64,000 nucleotides of DNA from Glycomyces salinus (GCF_016428645.1 NZ_JAELXW010000038.1:1-64000), one strand, 5' to 3'. Shown: positions 51,942 through 61,350, numbered from the stretch's first letter. Notes: a model not told the origin generated them from the letters alone. Translations and numbers: made by a program.

Positions 51942-53519
51942 TCAGTAAGCGCCTTTTCGCCGCAACACTACAGCGACCGTGCGGAAAAGAATTTGCAGGT
52001 CGGTGGTCAGAGACCAGTTGTCGACGTAGTAGAGATCGAGGCGGACCGCGTCGTCCCACGACAGGTCGGAGCGGCCCGAGACCTGCCAGAGGCCGGTGAT
52101 GCCGGGCCGGACGAGCAGGCGGCGGCGGACGTCGCCGAGGAAGTCGCCGTTCTCGGCCGGGAGCGGGCGCGGCCCCACGAGGCTCATCTCACCCCGGACC
52201 ACGTTGATGAGCTGGGCGAACTCGTCGAGTGACGTCCTTCTCAGGAACCGGCCCACGCGGGTGATGCGCGGGTCGTCCTTCATCTTGAACAGCAGGCCGT
52301 CGGACTCGTTGTGCATCATGAGCGCGGCCTGGCGCTCCTCGGCGTCGATGTACATGGTGCGGAACTTCCAGCAGCGGAAGGTCTCGCCGTCGCGGCCGAC
52401 GCGGGCCTGGCGGAAGAACACCGGGCCGGGGCTGTCGAGCTTGATGGCGATGGCGATGGCCGCGAACACCGGCGACAGGAGGATCAGGCCGATCACCGAG
52501 CAGGTGGAGTCGAGGATGTTCTTGATCAGCCAGCCGATGCCGGAGATCTTGGGCTCCTCGACGAACAGCAGCGGCAATCCCTCGACCGGCCGGATGTGCA
52601 CGCGGGGGCCGGCGATGTCGGTCAGCTGCGGGGCGACGATGAGGTCGCGGCCGGTGCCCTCGAGCTGCCAGGCCAGGCGGCGCAGGTCGGCCTTCTCGGT
52701 CGAGGCGGTGCCGCAGACGGCGAGCGTGTCGGCCTTGATCTGCTCGGCGCAGGTGACCACGTCGGTCCCGGCGAAGACCGGCACGGGCGTGTCGAGGTCG
52801 CGGACCGAGGAGGCGCCCTCGGTGACGTAGATGCCGACCGGCACCAGCCCGGCGGCGCTGTTGCGGCGGACAGTGCGGTAGACGTCCATCGTCTCGGGGT
52901 AGGAGCCGATGAGCATGACCCGCTGGACGGCGCGGCCGAAGGAGCGGGCCTTGTGCAGGGCCAGGCGGGCGGCGTAGCGGCTGCCGGCGATGAGCAGGGC
53001 CGCCGACAGCAGGATGACCGCCACGGCCGCACGCGAGACGTCGGCCTTGAACGTCAGGGCCAGGAACGAGACGAGCGCGAGCATGAACATCGAGGCGCGG
53101 ACGACGCGCTTGAACTCGTCGTTGCCGGTCCCGAAGTAGCGGCGGTCGTAGCCGCCGTTGGCCCACAGCACCGCGACCCAGGCCAGCGGCAGCAGCAGCC
53201 AGACGATGTAGCGGTAGAGGACCATCTCGGTGCCGTGGTCGAACCCGGCGTTCGCGTGAGGGGTGAGGTTGACCGCGATCACCGAGGCGATGAACGCGGC
53301 GATGAAGTCGACGCCGACGAGCGCGGCCCGGTAGGCGCGGTGCCAGCGCGAGACCCGGGCGAGGCGTCGCCAAGCCGAACGGGTGACCCCGTTGGTGACG
53401 AGCTTCGGATCGCCTTTCCTGCTGGCACCGGCACCGGTCACACGAGTCCCCGTCCGTTCGATCGGAGCACCCCCACTTCCGTGGAGATCATTTGCTGGAC
53501 GTTCCAGGCTTGTCGCCAC
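51942..53519 (-). CDS. Polyprenyl glycosylphosphotransferase (WbaP/exopolysaccharide type)
   Basis: 525 residues. An N-terminal block of membrane helices and a CoA-binding-like middle (VMLIGSYPETMDVYRTVRR) precede the catalytic domain. That domain has GPVFFRQARVGRDGETFRCW, KFRTMY, SLDEFAQLINVVRGEMSLVG and PGITGLWQVSGRSDLSW. It starts polysaccharide repeat units by moving a sugar phosphate onto undecaprenyl phosphate. The GTG start at 53519 gives family length. Confidence 0.92.
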   Translation of the reverse strand: MATSLERPANDLHGSGGAPIERTGTRVTGAGASRKGDPKLVTNGVTRSAWRRLARVSRWHRAYRAALVGVDFIAAFIASVIAVNLTPHANAGFDHGTEMVLYRYIVWLLLPLAWVAVLWANGGYDRRYFGTGNDEFKRVVRASMFMLALVSFLALTFKADVSRAAVAVILLSAALLIAGSRYAARLALHKARSFGRAVQRVMLIGSYPETMDVYRTVRRNSAAGLVPVGIYVTEGASSVRDLDTPVPVFAGTDVVTCAEQIKADTLAVCGTASTEKADLRRLAWQLEGTGRDLIVAPQLTDIAGPRVHIRPVEGLPLLFVEEPKISGIGWLIKNILDSTCSVIGLILLSPVFAAIAIAIKLDSPGPVFFRQARVGRDGETFRCWKFRTMYIDAEERQAALMMHNESDGLLFKMKDDPRITRVGRFLRRTSLDEFAQLINVVRGEMSLVGPRPLPAENGDFLGDVRRRLLVRPGITGLWQVSGRSDLSWDDAVRLDLYYVDNWSLTTDLQILFRTVAVVLRRKGAY

Positions 53520-53706
53520 TGCAAATCCCTGCGGTCGTCAGCTTATGGTGGAGGTAGGTGTCCGCGGGGGAGATCAGGCTTCGGGACCTCTACCGGGGGG
53601 CCCGCCGACACAGTACCCGACAACCTACACCTATTCCCTGATTGAGGTATCTTCGGCCGAACTGAAAGCCGTGCGCGCCACCCGGAGACTGTGTGAGGGA
53701 AATCCT

Positions 53707-54864
53707 GTGAAGATCGTCATCGCACACAACCGGTACTCCTCGGCGCAGCCTTCGGGCGAGAACACGATCGTGGACTACGAGATCGGGGCGCTGCGCGAGG
53801 CAGGGGTCGAGGTGGTGCCCTTCCTGCGGTCCTCGGACGAGATCGCCTCCCTTCCGGCCCACCGCAAGGCGGCGCTGGCCGTCTCGCCGATCCACGCGGC
53901 CGCCGCGCAGCGGGACCTGGCCGCGCTGATCGAGCGCGAGCGCCCGGACCTGCTGCATCTGCACAACCCGTACCCGCTGCTGTCGCCGTCGGTGGTGCGG
54001 ACCGCGCACCGGCACGGGGTGAAGGTGGTGCAGACCATCCACAATTACCGGCACGACTGCGTCAACGGGCTCTACTTCAGGGACGGCCACGACTGCACCG
54101 ACTGCCACGGGAAGCGGTGGAACGCGCCGGGGGTGCTGCACTCCTGCTACCGGGGCTCGCGCGCGCAGAGCGCGGTGATGGCACTCACGCTGGGGGTCCA
54201 CCAGGGAACGTGGCGGACCGTGGACCGCTTCGTCGCGCTGACCGACGCGATGGCCGACTACCTGCGGGGCATCGGGATCGAGGCCGACCGCATCAGGGTC
54301 AAGCCGAACGCGGTGGCGGACCCGGGGCCGATGCCGCTCGGCGAGGGCTTCCTGTTCGCGGCCCGCCTGGTGCCGGAGAAGGGCGTGGAGCTGCTGCTGG
54401 AGGCGTGGCGCGAGGCGAAGGTGAACGTGCCGCTGCGCATCGCCGGCGACGGTCCGCTGCGGCCGCTGGTGGAGCGGGCCGCCGAAGCGGACGGCGTCGA
54501 GTACCTGGGACAGCTCGACCCGGCGGCGCGGGACGCGGCCCTGGCGGCGTCGGCGGCGGTGGTGATCCCCTCGATCTGGCGGGACATCCTGCCGACCTCG
54601 GGCATCGAGGCGCTCGCGGCGGGGCGCGCGCTGGTCGTCACCGATATCGGCGGCGGGCCGTTCATCGCGGGCCTGGACACCGCCAGGCCGGCAGGCCACG
54701 GCGCCGCACCCGAGCCGCGGGCGCTCGCCGCGGCGTTCGGGGAGGTCCACGACCTGGTCGAGCGCTACGCGGACTACGCGCGCGAGCGGTACGAGAAGGT
54801 CTTCTCCCCCGAAGTGGTCCTGCGGCGGCTGATCGACATCTACGAAGAGGTCCTAGCCGAGTGA
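53707..54864 (+). CDS. GT4 family glycosyltransferase
   Basis: 385 residues, GT-B fold. The start IVIAHNRYSSAQPSGENTIV and HLHNPYPLLSPSVVR form the acceptor side. The donor side has LFAARLVPEKGVELLLEAWR, RIAGDGPLRPLV and the nucleotide-sugar site IPSIWRDILPTSGIEALAAG. It probably adds a sugar to the polyprenyl-linked glycan begun by the gene across the divergent promoter region. The GTG start has GAGGGAAATCCT upstream. Its 3' end overlaps the next gene's end by 12 bases on the other strand. Confidence 0.9.
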   Translation: MKIVIAHNRYSSAQPSGENTIVDYEIGALREAGVEVVPFLRSSDEIASLPAHRKAALAVSPIHAAAAQRDLAALIERERPDLLHLHNPYPLLSPSVVRTAHRHGVKVVQTIHNYRHDCVNGLYFRDGHDCTDCHGKRWNAPGVLHSCYRGSRAQSAVMALTLGVHQGTWRTVDRFVALTDAMADYLRGIGIEADRIRVKPNAVADPGPMPLGEGFLFAARLVPEKGVELLLEAWREAKVNVPLRIAGDGPLRPLVERAAEADGVEYLGQLDPAARDAALAASAAVVIPSIWRDILPTSGIEALAAGRALVVTDIGGGPFIAGLDTARPAGHGAAPEPRALAAAFGEVHDLVERYADYARERYEKVFSPEVVLRRLIDIYEEVLAE

Positions 54865-55557
54865 GCGGCGGGCGTTGGCGGCTATGGAGGCCGAGAGGAA
54901 GAGCGCGTTGACCGCTCCGAATCCGAGCATGACGACGACCATCGCCTCGGGCCAGAGCAGGGCCAGGCCGATGACGGTGATGACGAATCCGTAGTCGCGG
55001 ACGAGCTTGACCAGCCGGATGACGATGTTGTCGGATTTCACCAGGGATACTCCGTCGTCCTCTTTGGCCATCACGGAGGTCACGAGGTTGGTCATCCACA
55101 GGCCCGCGAAGACCGCGCCGGCCCAGGCGGGGACGGCCGGGGTGTAGGCGTCGGTCACGGCGACGACGACGGCGACCACCGAGGACTGGATGGCCACGTC
55201 GGAGAGGATGTCGGTCCTCGCGCCGGCTTCCGATCCCTGCCCTGTCGCACGTGCGAGCTGCCCGTCGGAGCAGTCGAGCATGTAGGCGACGTGCCAGGCG
55301 ACGAGGACGGCCGAAGCCACCGGCCACCAGGGTGCGCCGTCGCGGGCGACCGGGATGTAGGCGATCACCGCGGCCGAGGCGGCCACGCCGAGGAGCAGGT
55401 CGATCAGGGTCAGGTGGCTGGGCTTGAGACCCGCGCGCCATGCGAGGTAGGAGAAGTAGGATGCTCCGCGCTGGCTCAGCATGGTGATCATGCCGCCACC
55501 GCGTTTGACGGCGAGGAAATCCGCCGGGCCGGTTATGGGGGCGCGCTGTTCGGTCAC
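54853..55557 (-). CDS. CDP-alcohol phosphatidyltransferase family protein
   Basis: 234 residues with about five to six membrane helices. The family motif is complete: Asp98, Gly99, Ala102, Arg103, Gly112, Asp116 and Asp120 (from LDCSDGQLARATGQ on). It joins a CDP-activated alcohol to a second alcohol, as in phospholipid or di-inositol phosphate synthesis. The substrate cannot be told from sequence. It lies between polysaccharide genes and the glutamate-cysteine ligase. Confidence 0.88.
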   Translation of the reverse strand: MTEQRAPITGPADFLAVKRGGGMITMLSQRGASYFSYLAWRAGLKPSHLTLIDLLLGVAASAAVIAYIPVARDGAPWWPVASAVLVAWHVAYMLDCSDGQLARATGQGSEAGARTDILSDVAIQSSVVAVVVAVTDAYTPAVPAWAGAVFAGLWMTNLVTSVMAKEDDGVSLVKSDNIVIRLVKLVRDYGFVITVIGLALLWPEAMVVVMLGFGAVNALFLSASIAANARRSLG

Positions 55558-55681
55558 GCGCCGATACTACTCATTGCCTGGAAGTGCACTCACCGTCGCG
55601 GCGGCGGACCGGGTTGTGTCAACCTTCCGACACCACTGTCGGTGACTGATCCCTAATATGCGTGTGAACCACTCGATCTGG

Positions 55682-55785
55682 GACGTTTACCCGTCTCCTC
55701 GGGTAGCTGTGAGGCTACCTAGCGTCTTAAGGTTGATGAACCAAATCGATTCCTGGGTGACCCATCGATTCCTGGGGAGGAGAAT
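55682..55785 (+). promoter_or_regulatory. Structured leader of the glutamate-cysteine ligase gene
   Basis: TACCCG/CGGGTA (55688-55705) and GGTAGC/GCTACC (55702-55719) are alternative hairpins sharing bases. GACGT (55682) can pair with GCGTC (55722) around them. Downstream, ATCGATTCCTGGG is repeated at 55745 and 55764, the second copy running into the ribosome binding site GGGGAGGAG. The layout suggests a switchable 5' leader, but it matches no riboswitch I know. Confidence 0.4.
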
Positions 55786-57282
55786 ATGGGCGACGAGGTC
55801 AGCGGTTCCGCTCTGCGCCACTGGGATCAGACCGCCTACCGAGCCAAGCTCCAAGCCGGACGCGATGCCCTCGCGCAGCTGCTGGCCGATCGGAGGCTGG
55901 ACGGCGAGCGTCCCCTCACCGGCATCGAATTGGAGCTGGACCTGTTGGAGCACAACGGGGATCCGGCCTTCGCCAGCGAGGCCGTCCTGCAGTACCTGCA
56001 CACCACTGGGGACGAGGAGGCCCTCTACAGTGCCCAGCACGAGCTGGGCGCGCACAATCTCGAGCTGAACCTGCCGCCCCGGCTGCTCGACGGGGCCGGG
56101 CTCTCCTGGTACGAGTCCGACCTGGCCGCGGCGCTAGAGGAAGTCCGGGAGGCCGCCGAGAAGGCCGGGACCTACGTCTGCCCCATCGGCACCATTCCCA
56201 CCCTCTTCACCGAACACATCGACATCGAGATGCTCTCGCGCGCCGAGCGCTACCGGGTGCTCAACGACGGGATCATGGCCGCCCGCGGCGAGGACCTCCT
56301 CATCGACATCAGCGGCGCCGAGTCGGTCCGCTACTCGTGCGCCAACATCGCCCCGGAGTCGGCCAACACCTCCGTCCAGTTCCACCTCCAGCTCGCTCCG
56401 GAGTCCTTCGCCCGCTACTGGAACGCCGCGCAGGCCATCGCCGGCGTCCAACTGGCGGTGGGCGCGAACTCGCCCTACCTGTTCGGGCGGCAGCTGTGGG
56501 CCGAGACCCGGATCGTGCTGTTCGAGCAGGGCACCGACACGCGCGCGGCGGCCGAGCGGGCCGCCGGGGCGCTGCCGCGGGCCTGGTTCGGCGCGCGCTG
56601 GATCGACAGCGTCCTTGACCTGTTCAACGAGAACTACAAGCACTTCGCGCCGCTATTACCGCTTTGCGACCCCGAGGACCCGCTCCAGGTCGTCGCCGAC
56701 GGCGGCGTGCCGAACCTGCGGGAGCTGCGATTCCACAACGGCAGCATCTACCGGTGGAACCGGCCGGTCTACGACATCCGCTCGGGCCGCCCGCACCTGC
56801 GGGTGGAGAACCGGGTCCTGCCGGCAGGGCCGACCGCGGTCGACATCTGCGCGAACATGGCGCTGTTCTACGGGCTGGTCAGCTACTTCGCCGAACGGGC
56901 CGAGGAGCTGACGGCCGGGCTGGACTTCGCGCAGGCGACGGCGAACTTCGAGAACGCGGCCCGGCACGGCATCCACGCCGACCAGTTCTGGCCGGGCCTG
57001 GGCCGGATTCCGGCCCGACGGCTGGTGCTCGAGGAGCTGCTGCCGCTGGCGTCCGAAGGGCTCTCGTCGATGGGCGTGGGCGGCCGCGACGCCGACCGGT
57101 TCCTCGGCGTGGTCGAGCAGCGGTGCCGCCGCGGGGTCAACGGCTCGTCCTGGCAGGTGGCCAGGGTGCGGGTGGCCGAGCACCGCCATCGCATGGAGCG
57201 GTCCGACGCACTGCGGGCGATGGCCCTCGACTACGCGGCGCAGGCGGCCGACGGCAGACCGGTCCACGAGTGGGAGGTCTGA
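55786..57282 (+). CDS. Glutamate-cysteine ligase family protein (GCS2 type)
   Basis: 498 residues. Typical stretches are TGIELELDLLEHNGDP, AQHELGAHNLELNLPP, SANTSVQFHLQLAP, AVGANSPYLFGRQLWAET and LHNGxxYRWNRPVYD-like FHNGSIYRWNRPVYDIRSG with HLRVENRVLPAGPT. The family couples glutamate's gamma-carboxyl to an amine using ATP, classically cysteine. Many actinomycetes rely on mycothiol rather than glutathione, so the true substrate may differ. ATG at 55786 follows GGGGAGGAGAAT. Confidence 0.88.
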   Translation: MGDEVSGSALRHWDQTAYRAKLQAGRDALAQLLADRRLDGERPLTGIELELDLLEHNGDPAFASEAVLQYLHTTGDEEALYSAQHELGAHNLELNLPPRLLDGAGLSWYESDLAAALEEVREAAEKAGTYVCPIGTIPTLFTEHIDIEMLSRAERYRVLNDGIMAARGEDLLIDISGAESVRYSCANIAPESANTSVQFHLQLAPESFARYWNAAQAIAGVQLAVGANSPYLFGRQLWAETRIVLFEQGTDTRAAAERAAGALPRAWFGARWIDSVLDLFNENYKHFAPLLPLCDPEDPLQVVADGGVPNLRELRFHNGSIYRWNRPVYDIRSGRPHLRVENRVLPAGPTAVDICANMALFYGLVSYFAERAEELTAGLDFAQATANFENAARHGIHADQFWPGLGRIPARRLVLEELLPLASEGLSSMGVGGRDADRFLGVVEQRCRRGVNGSSWQVARVRVAEHRHRMERSDALRAMALDYAAQAADGRPVHEWEV

Positions 57283-57286
57283 ACCG

Positions 57287-58579
57287 TTAGTCCTCCTGCT
57301 CGGGGGTCTCCTCGGCGGGGGTCTCGAGCTTCCTGCGGCGGGCGCGCTTGGTCGTCTTCTTGGTGCGCCGCTTGGGTTTGGCCTCGGCGGTCTTGTCCTC
57401 GGTCCCTCGGTCGGCCTCGGGGTCGGCGGTGAGCGTGCCGCCGCCGACCGGTTTGAGGTCCTGGACCCAGTCCACGTCGGGGTCGGACTCGGCGGGGGCG
57501 GCCTCGTCGGGCCCGCCGGGCATCGACTTGGTCTCGGCGACGCCTGCGGAGCCGTGAATTTGCTCAGTCTCGCCCGAGCGGGAGTCGGAGAAGGCCGATT
57601 CGGGGGCGGCCGGGACGGTCCAGCCCGGCGCGGTCTCGATCCCGGTCGAGTCCTTCCGCTCGGTCTCCGGTTCGGGGGACGCCGGAGCGGCCGAGTCGTC
57701 GATCTGCCCGCCGGAGCGGGGGACGGCGGCCACGATCAGGGAGCCGAGGATTCCGGCGATCGCGGCGTAGGGGCCGAGCTGGACGACGGCCATCGACTCG
57801 GGGTTGTCGACGCGGCTGGGCCCGGCGACCAGGTGGGCGACGGTGACGATGAGGGGCCCGGCGATGCCGGAGGCGGCGGCGATCCGGTAACCGGAGTTGG
57901 AGATGGGGACGCGGCGGGCCATGGCGGCGACGATCGCGCCGATGAGGGCCGAGCCGATCAGGTACGGCACGGCTATCGAGAGCCCGCGCTGCCCCAGCGC
58001 CGAATCGGGACCGGCCCATGAGCCCCAGACGGCCAGTTGCACGACCGGGGTGGTCGGCTCGCCGACCTCGACGAACACGGCCAGGATCGCCAGGACCCAG
58101 ATCAGTGCGACCGAGGCGCCGACGTTGACCGCGACCGCACGCGAGGCCAGGCCGATGAGGGTCAGGACCAGTCCGACGGCCGCGCCGACGCCGGAGGCCA
58201 GCAGCGGGTCGGACGGGAAGGACGCGAAGGCGGCGCCCTGCTCGGCGGACACGGCGACCAGCGGCCCCGCGGCGAAACCGCCGACGGCCGAGGCCAGGAC
58301 CGCGCCGAGGCGGACGAGCGGGGACTCGGCGGCCTCGCTGCGCGAGCCGAAGACGCCGGAGGCGAGGCCGCCGACCACGCAGGAGGCCGCGGAGAACCAG
58401 GCGACCCACGCCTGGTTGGCGTGCTCGCGGTAGTCGATGACGGAAGAGGCGGAGTCGGGGGCTGCGTCGGCCCAGGACAGCAGGCCGAATCCGTAGGCCA
58501 GGCCGAGCTGGGCGAGCGCGGCGGTCGCGGCTACCGCGAAGCCGACGCCCATGACCTTGGCAGCGGTTCTAGGTGACAT
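57287..58579 (-). CDS. Multi-pass membrane protein with basic C-terminal tail, unknown
   Basis: 430 residues. Nine or so hydrophobic segments fill the first 290 residues (for example GVGFAVAATAALAQLGLAYG and GVGAAVGLVLTLIGLASRAV). A long Ser/Pro/Glu-rich tail follows, ending in a strongly basic patch (KPKRRTKKTTKRARRRK) and EEDxx-like acid residues. I do not recognise a family; actinomycete genomes often have such a gene beside glyA or ligase genes. It converges with the ligase gene, whose stop is 5 bases away. Confidence 0.7.
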   Translation of the reverse strand: MSPRTAAKVMGVGFAVAATAALAQLGLAYGFGLLSWADAAPDSASSVIDYREHANQAWVAWFSAASCVVGGLASGVFGSRSEAAESPLVRLGAVLASAVGGFAAGPLVAVSAEQGAAFASFPSDPLLASGVGAAVGLVLTLIGLASRAVAVNVGASVALIWVLAILAVFVEVGEPTTPVVQLAVWGSWAGPDSALGQRGLSIAVPYLIGSALIGAIVAAMARRVPISNSGYRIAAASGIAGPLIVTVAHLVAGPSRVDNPESMAVVQLGPYAAIAGILGSLIVAAVPRSGGQIDDSAAPASPEPETERKDSTGIETAPGWTVPAAPESAFSDSRSGETEQIHGSAGVAETKSMPGGPDEAAPAESDPDVDWVQDLKPVGGGTLTADPEADRGTEDKTAEAKPKRRTKKTTKRARRRKLETPAEETPEQED

Positions 58580-58790
58580 ACATCGCACCGTACTTCGTGT
58601 ACGCAATGGAGTCTCGCGTGCCTGATCCAGTCACATACGGCACGCGCGGGCCCGCCGAGCCGCGACTTGGCGCAGCTCTCAGCGGGCCCAAACGCGGTCG
58701 ATTCGGGCCCGGCCGGGCGGTTATGCTCAGTCCATCAGGCCACCTGCCCGGTCGCCGTGCTGATCATGCCGTTCGACAAGGAGCATTCGC

Positions 58791-60065
58791 ATGACCGACG
58801 CCTATGAGGCATTGACCGCTGACCTCGCCGCCGCCGACCCCGAGATCGAGCGGCTCATCGAGGAGGAGGGACGGCGGGAGTCGGAGAAGATCCGCCTCAT
58901 CGCCTCCGAGAACTACGTCTCCGAAGCGGTCATGGAGGCGACCGGGTCCATCCTGACCAACAAGTACTCCGAGGGGTACGCCGGCAGGCGCTACTACGAG
59001 GGCCAGCAGTACATCGACCAGGTCGAGGAGCTGGCGATCGCCCGCGCCAAGGAGCTGTTCGGCGCCGACCACGCCAACGTGCAGCCCTACTCGGGCTCGC
59101 CCGCGAACCTGGCCGTCTACATGGCCTTCCTCAAGCCCGGCGACACCGTCATGGGCATGGCCCTGGACATGGGCGGCCACCTGACCCACGGGCACACCGT
59201 CTCGGCCACCGGCAAGTGGTTCAACTCGGTGCCCTACCGGGTCCGCAAGGACACCGGCCGGGTCGACCTCGACGAGGTCGCCGAGCTCGCCCGCGCCGAG
59301 CGCCCGAAGATGATGATCTGCGGCGGCACCGCCATCCCCCGCACGATCGACTTCGAGGGCTTCGCGGCCATCGCCCGCGAGGTCGACGCGGTCCTGCTGG
59401 CCGACATCGCCCACATCGCCGGCCTGGTCGCCGGCGGCGCGCACCCGACCCCGGTCGGGCACGCCGACGTCGTCTCGACCACCACGCACAAGACGCTGCG
59501 CGGCCCGAGGGGCGCGATGGTCATGTGCGACGCCGCGCACGCCAAGGCCATCGACAAGGCCGTCTTCCCCGGACTCCAGGGGGGCCCGCACAACCACACC
59601 ACCGCGGCGATCGCGGTCGCCCTCCGCGAGGCCGCGCAGGAGTCGTTCTCCGGCTATGCGGCCCAGATCGTCAAGAACGCGAAGGCCCTGGCCGAGGCCC
59701 TGTCCGAGCGCGGCTTCGACCTGGTCAGCGGCGGCACCGACAACCACCTGATCCTCGCCGACCTGACCCGGAAGGAGATCGGCGGCAAGCCCGCGGCCAA
59801 GGCCCTGGACGCGGCCGGGATCGAGCTGAACTTCAACGCCGTCCCCTACGACACCCGCAAGCCGTTCGACCCGTCGGGCCTGCGCATCGGCACCGCCGCG
59901 GTGACCACCCGCGGCATGACCGAGCCCGACATGGACCGCATCGCGGCCTGGATCGACCGCGTCATCGCCGCGGCCAAGGCCGAGAAGGAATCGGAACTCG
60001 ACACCATCGCCGCCGAGATCCGAGAATTCTGCAAGTCCTACCCGATCCCAGGCTGGCACGCCTGA
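58791..60065 (+). CDS. glyA: Serine hydroxymethyltransferase
   Basis: 424 residues, full length. PLP-binding Lys234 is in VVSTTTHKTLRGPRG, and NYVSEAVMEATGSILTNKYSEG and HANVQPYSGSPANLAVYMA are family signatures. It interconverts serine and glycine and loads one-carbon units on tetrahydrofolate. The ATG follows AGGAG. An unusually long terminator hairpin ends the transcript. Confidence 0.96.
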   Translation: MTDAYEALTADLAAADPEIERLIEEEGRRESEKIRLIASENYVSEAVMEATGSILTNKYSEGYAGRRYYEGQQYIDQVEELAIARAKELFGADHANVQPYSGSPANLAVYMAFLKPGDTVMGMALDMGGHLTHGHTVSATGKWFNSVPYRVRKDTGRVDLDEVAELARAERPKMMICGGTAIPRTIDFEGFAAIAREVDAVLLADIAHIAGLVAGGAHPTPVGHADVVSTTTHKTLRGPRGAMVMCDAAHAKAIDKAVFPGLQGGPHNHTTAAIAVALREAAQESFSGYAAQIVKNAKALAEALSERGFDLVSGGTDNHLILADLTRKEIGGKPAAKALDAAGIELNFNAVPYDTRKPFDPSGLRIGTAAVTTRGMTEPDMDRIAAWIDRVIAAAKAEKESELDTIAAEIREFCKSYPIPGWHA

Positions 60066-60077
60066 TCTGATTCGAGA

Positions 60078-60116
60078 CGCAGGGAGGGGACCGGCTTCGC
60101 CGGTCCCCTCCCTGCG
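60078..60116 (+). terminator. Terminator hairpin of glyA
   Basis: A perfect 18-bp stem (60078-60095 with 60099-60116) closes on a TTC loop, starting 12 bases after the glyA stop. It may also stop the converging transcript at 60125. Confidence 0.85.
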
Positions 60117-60124
60117 TACGTCTG

Positions 60125-60617
60125 TCAGTCGAAGATCTCTTCGACGCTGGAGGCATTCACGGCCCGCGAGAACCAGCGGTCGACCGTATCCTCATCGGTG
60201 CATCCCTCGATCTGCTCCCTTGCACTGTCCGAGACCTCGATTCCCCGCAGGTCGAGCAGCTTCAGCAGTGACTTGATCTCTCCGCGACGCTCACCTTTGA
60301 GTTCGAGTTGGCCTGCCGGGCTCTCAAGATACTGCTCATACGTCAGGCTCATGTATTCCTCAGAGCTTGTCGTCGTCGCGGCCGCGCTGGATCTCGGTGA
60401 TAATCGAGAAGACCGCCTTGCCGAACTGGTCACGGAACAACGCCACGTTGTCGCAGTTGAGCTCGATCGGATCGTTGTCCGTCAGCGCCTCCGACTCGGA
60501 TTCGACACTCGAATACGCGGGCAGGGCCGCACCGACTGTCTTGACGAGCAGCTCCGCCGCCAGTTCCGGCCGCTTCTGGAAGAGGCGGATCGGGATCTCA
60601 TGCTGATGGGTGACCAT
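60125..60617 (-). pseudogene. Eroded Rpn-type putative nuclease gene, central part deleted
   Basis: Two fragments in different frames match the ends of one actinomycete family of about 280-300 residues. The first (60360-60617, MVTHQHEIPIRLFQKRPELA to EIQRGRDDDK) is the N-terminus. The second (60125-about 60350, ending LLKLLDLRGIEVSDSAREQI, CTDEDTVDRWFSRAVNA and EEIFD) is the C-terminus with its helical repeat. About 120-150 central residues, holding most of the PD-(D/E)XK nuclease core, are missing. Family assignment is from memory of sequence pattern, not a search. Confidence 0.65.
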
Positions 60618-60823
60618 GTCTCCCAAGCTAAGTGTCAGCGCAGCGGAATCCGGTATTCGATGTACCAGCGTGTCATCGCGTTGCGGCGCCGACGCGTCCG
60701 TGCGGGTCCTCCGGTCGGGCAAGACGAAACGCACTGGCCGTGCGGCTCAGCGCGTCCGTGTGTGTTTTGAGTTTGCAGTCTTTGGCCTGACACCTTCTGG
60801 GTGCCCTGGCACCGTCGCCCCCG

Positions 60824-61039
60824 TTAGGCGGCGCGGGTCAGGGCGCGGCGCTCGACCCGGTTGGCCACGCGGCGGAGGACGCCGGCGGTCGAGAACCGGA
60901 CCTTGTCGCTGGCGGTGGCGCCGACGACGTAAGGCTTGTTCGCGCGGCCGTCGTCGACGACCGGAGCGTTCGGGAGCGCCGAGGTGGCGGCGGTGTTGGC
61001 GGCGTCGACTGCGAGGTAAGCACCCATGAATTCGTGCAT
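60824..61039 (-). CDS. Small hypothetical protein, 71 residues
   Basis: Not recognised. A strong ribosome binding site (GGGAAGGAACGATC) precedes MHEFMGAYLAVDAANTAATS. The first half is neutral and small-residue-rich; the last 20 residues are basic (VLRRVANRVERRALTRAA) and could form an amphipathic helix. It stands alone, with no modification or export gene beside it. Confidence 0.5.
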   Translation of the reverse strand: MHEFMGAYLAVDAANTAATSALPNAPVVDDGRANKPYVVGATASDKVRFSTAGVLRRVANRVERRALTRAA

Positions 61040-61350
61040 GATCGTTCCTTCCCGGCGGGTGTGCCGGATAGTGGATTTTCTCGGGGATGAACCGCTCGTC
61101 GATGACGCCTTTGTCGACGGCGGCGGGCCGATGCCTGAGCATCGGACCGGGAGCGGGGTTCGAACGGGATTGCCGCTTCTTCGCTCAGCTCCCGGCTTCG
61201 TCATCAATGCTATGGGGTGGGCAAGCGTAAAATCCAGGGTTTTTGCGTGCGTCACATGTATCCCGCACCACTGTCCATAGAGATCTAAGTTACCGTTCGG
61301 TTATCTATCTATACCGGCTCGTTACGCGCAGGTGGCGGTAGTGTGTCGGC
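61040..61350. other. Intergenic region
   Basis: No gene is seen. The right-hand part (61270-61320) is AT-rich (GTTACCGTTCGGTTATCTATC) and probably contains the promoter of the P1 peptidase gene. Confidence 0.4.
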
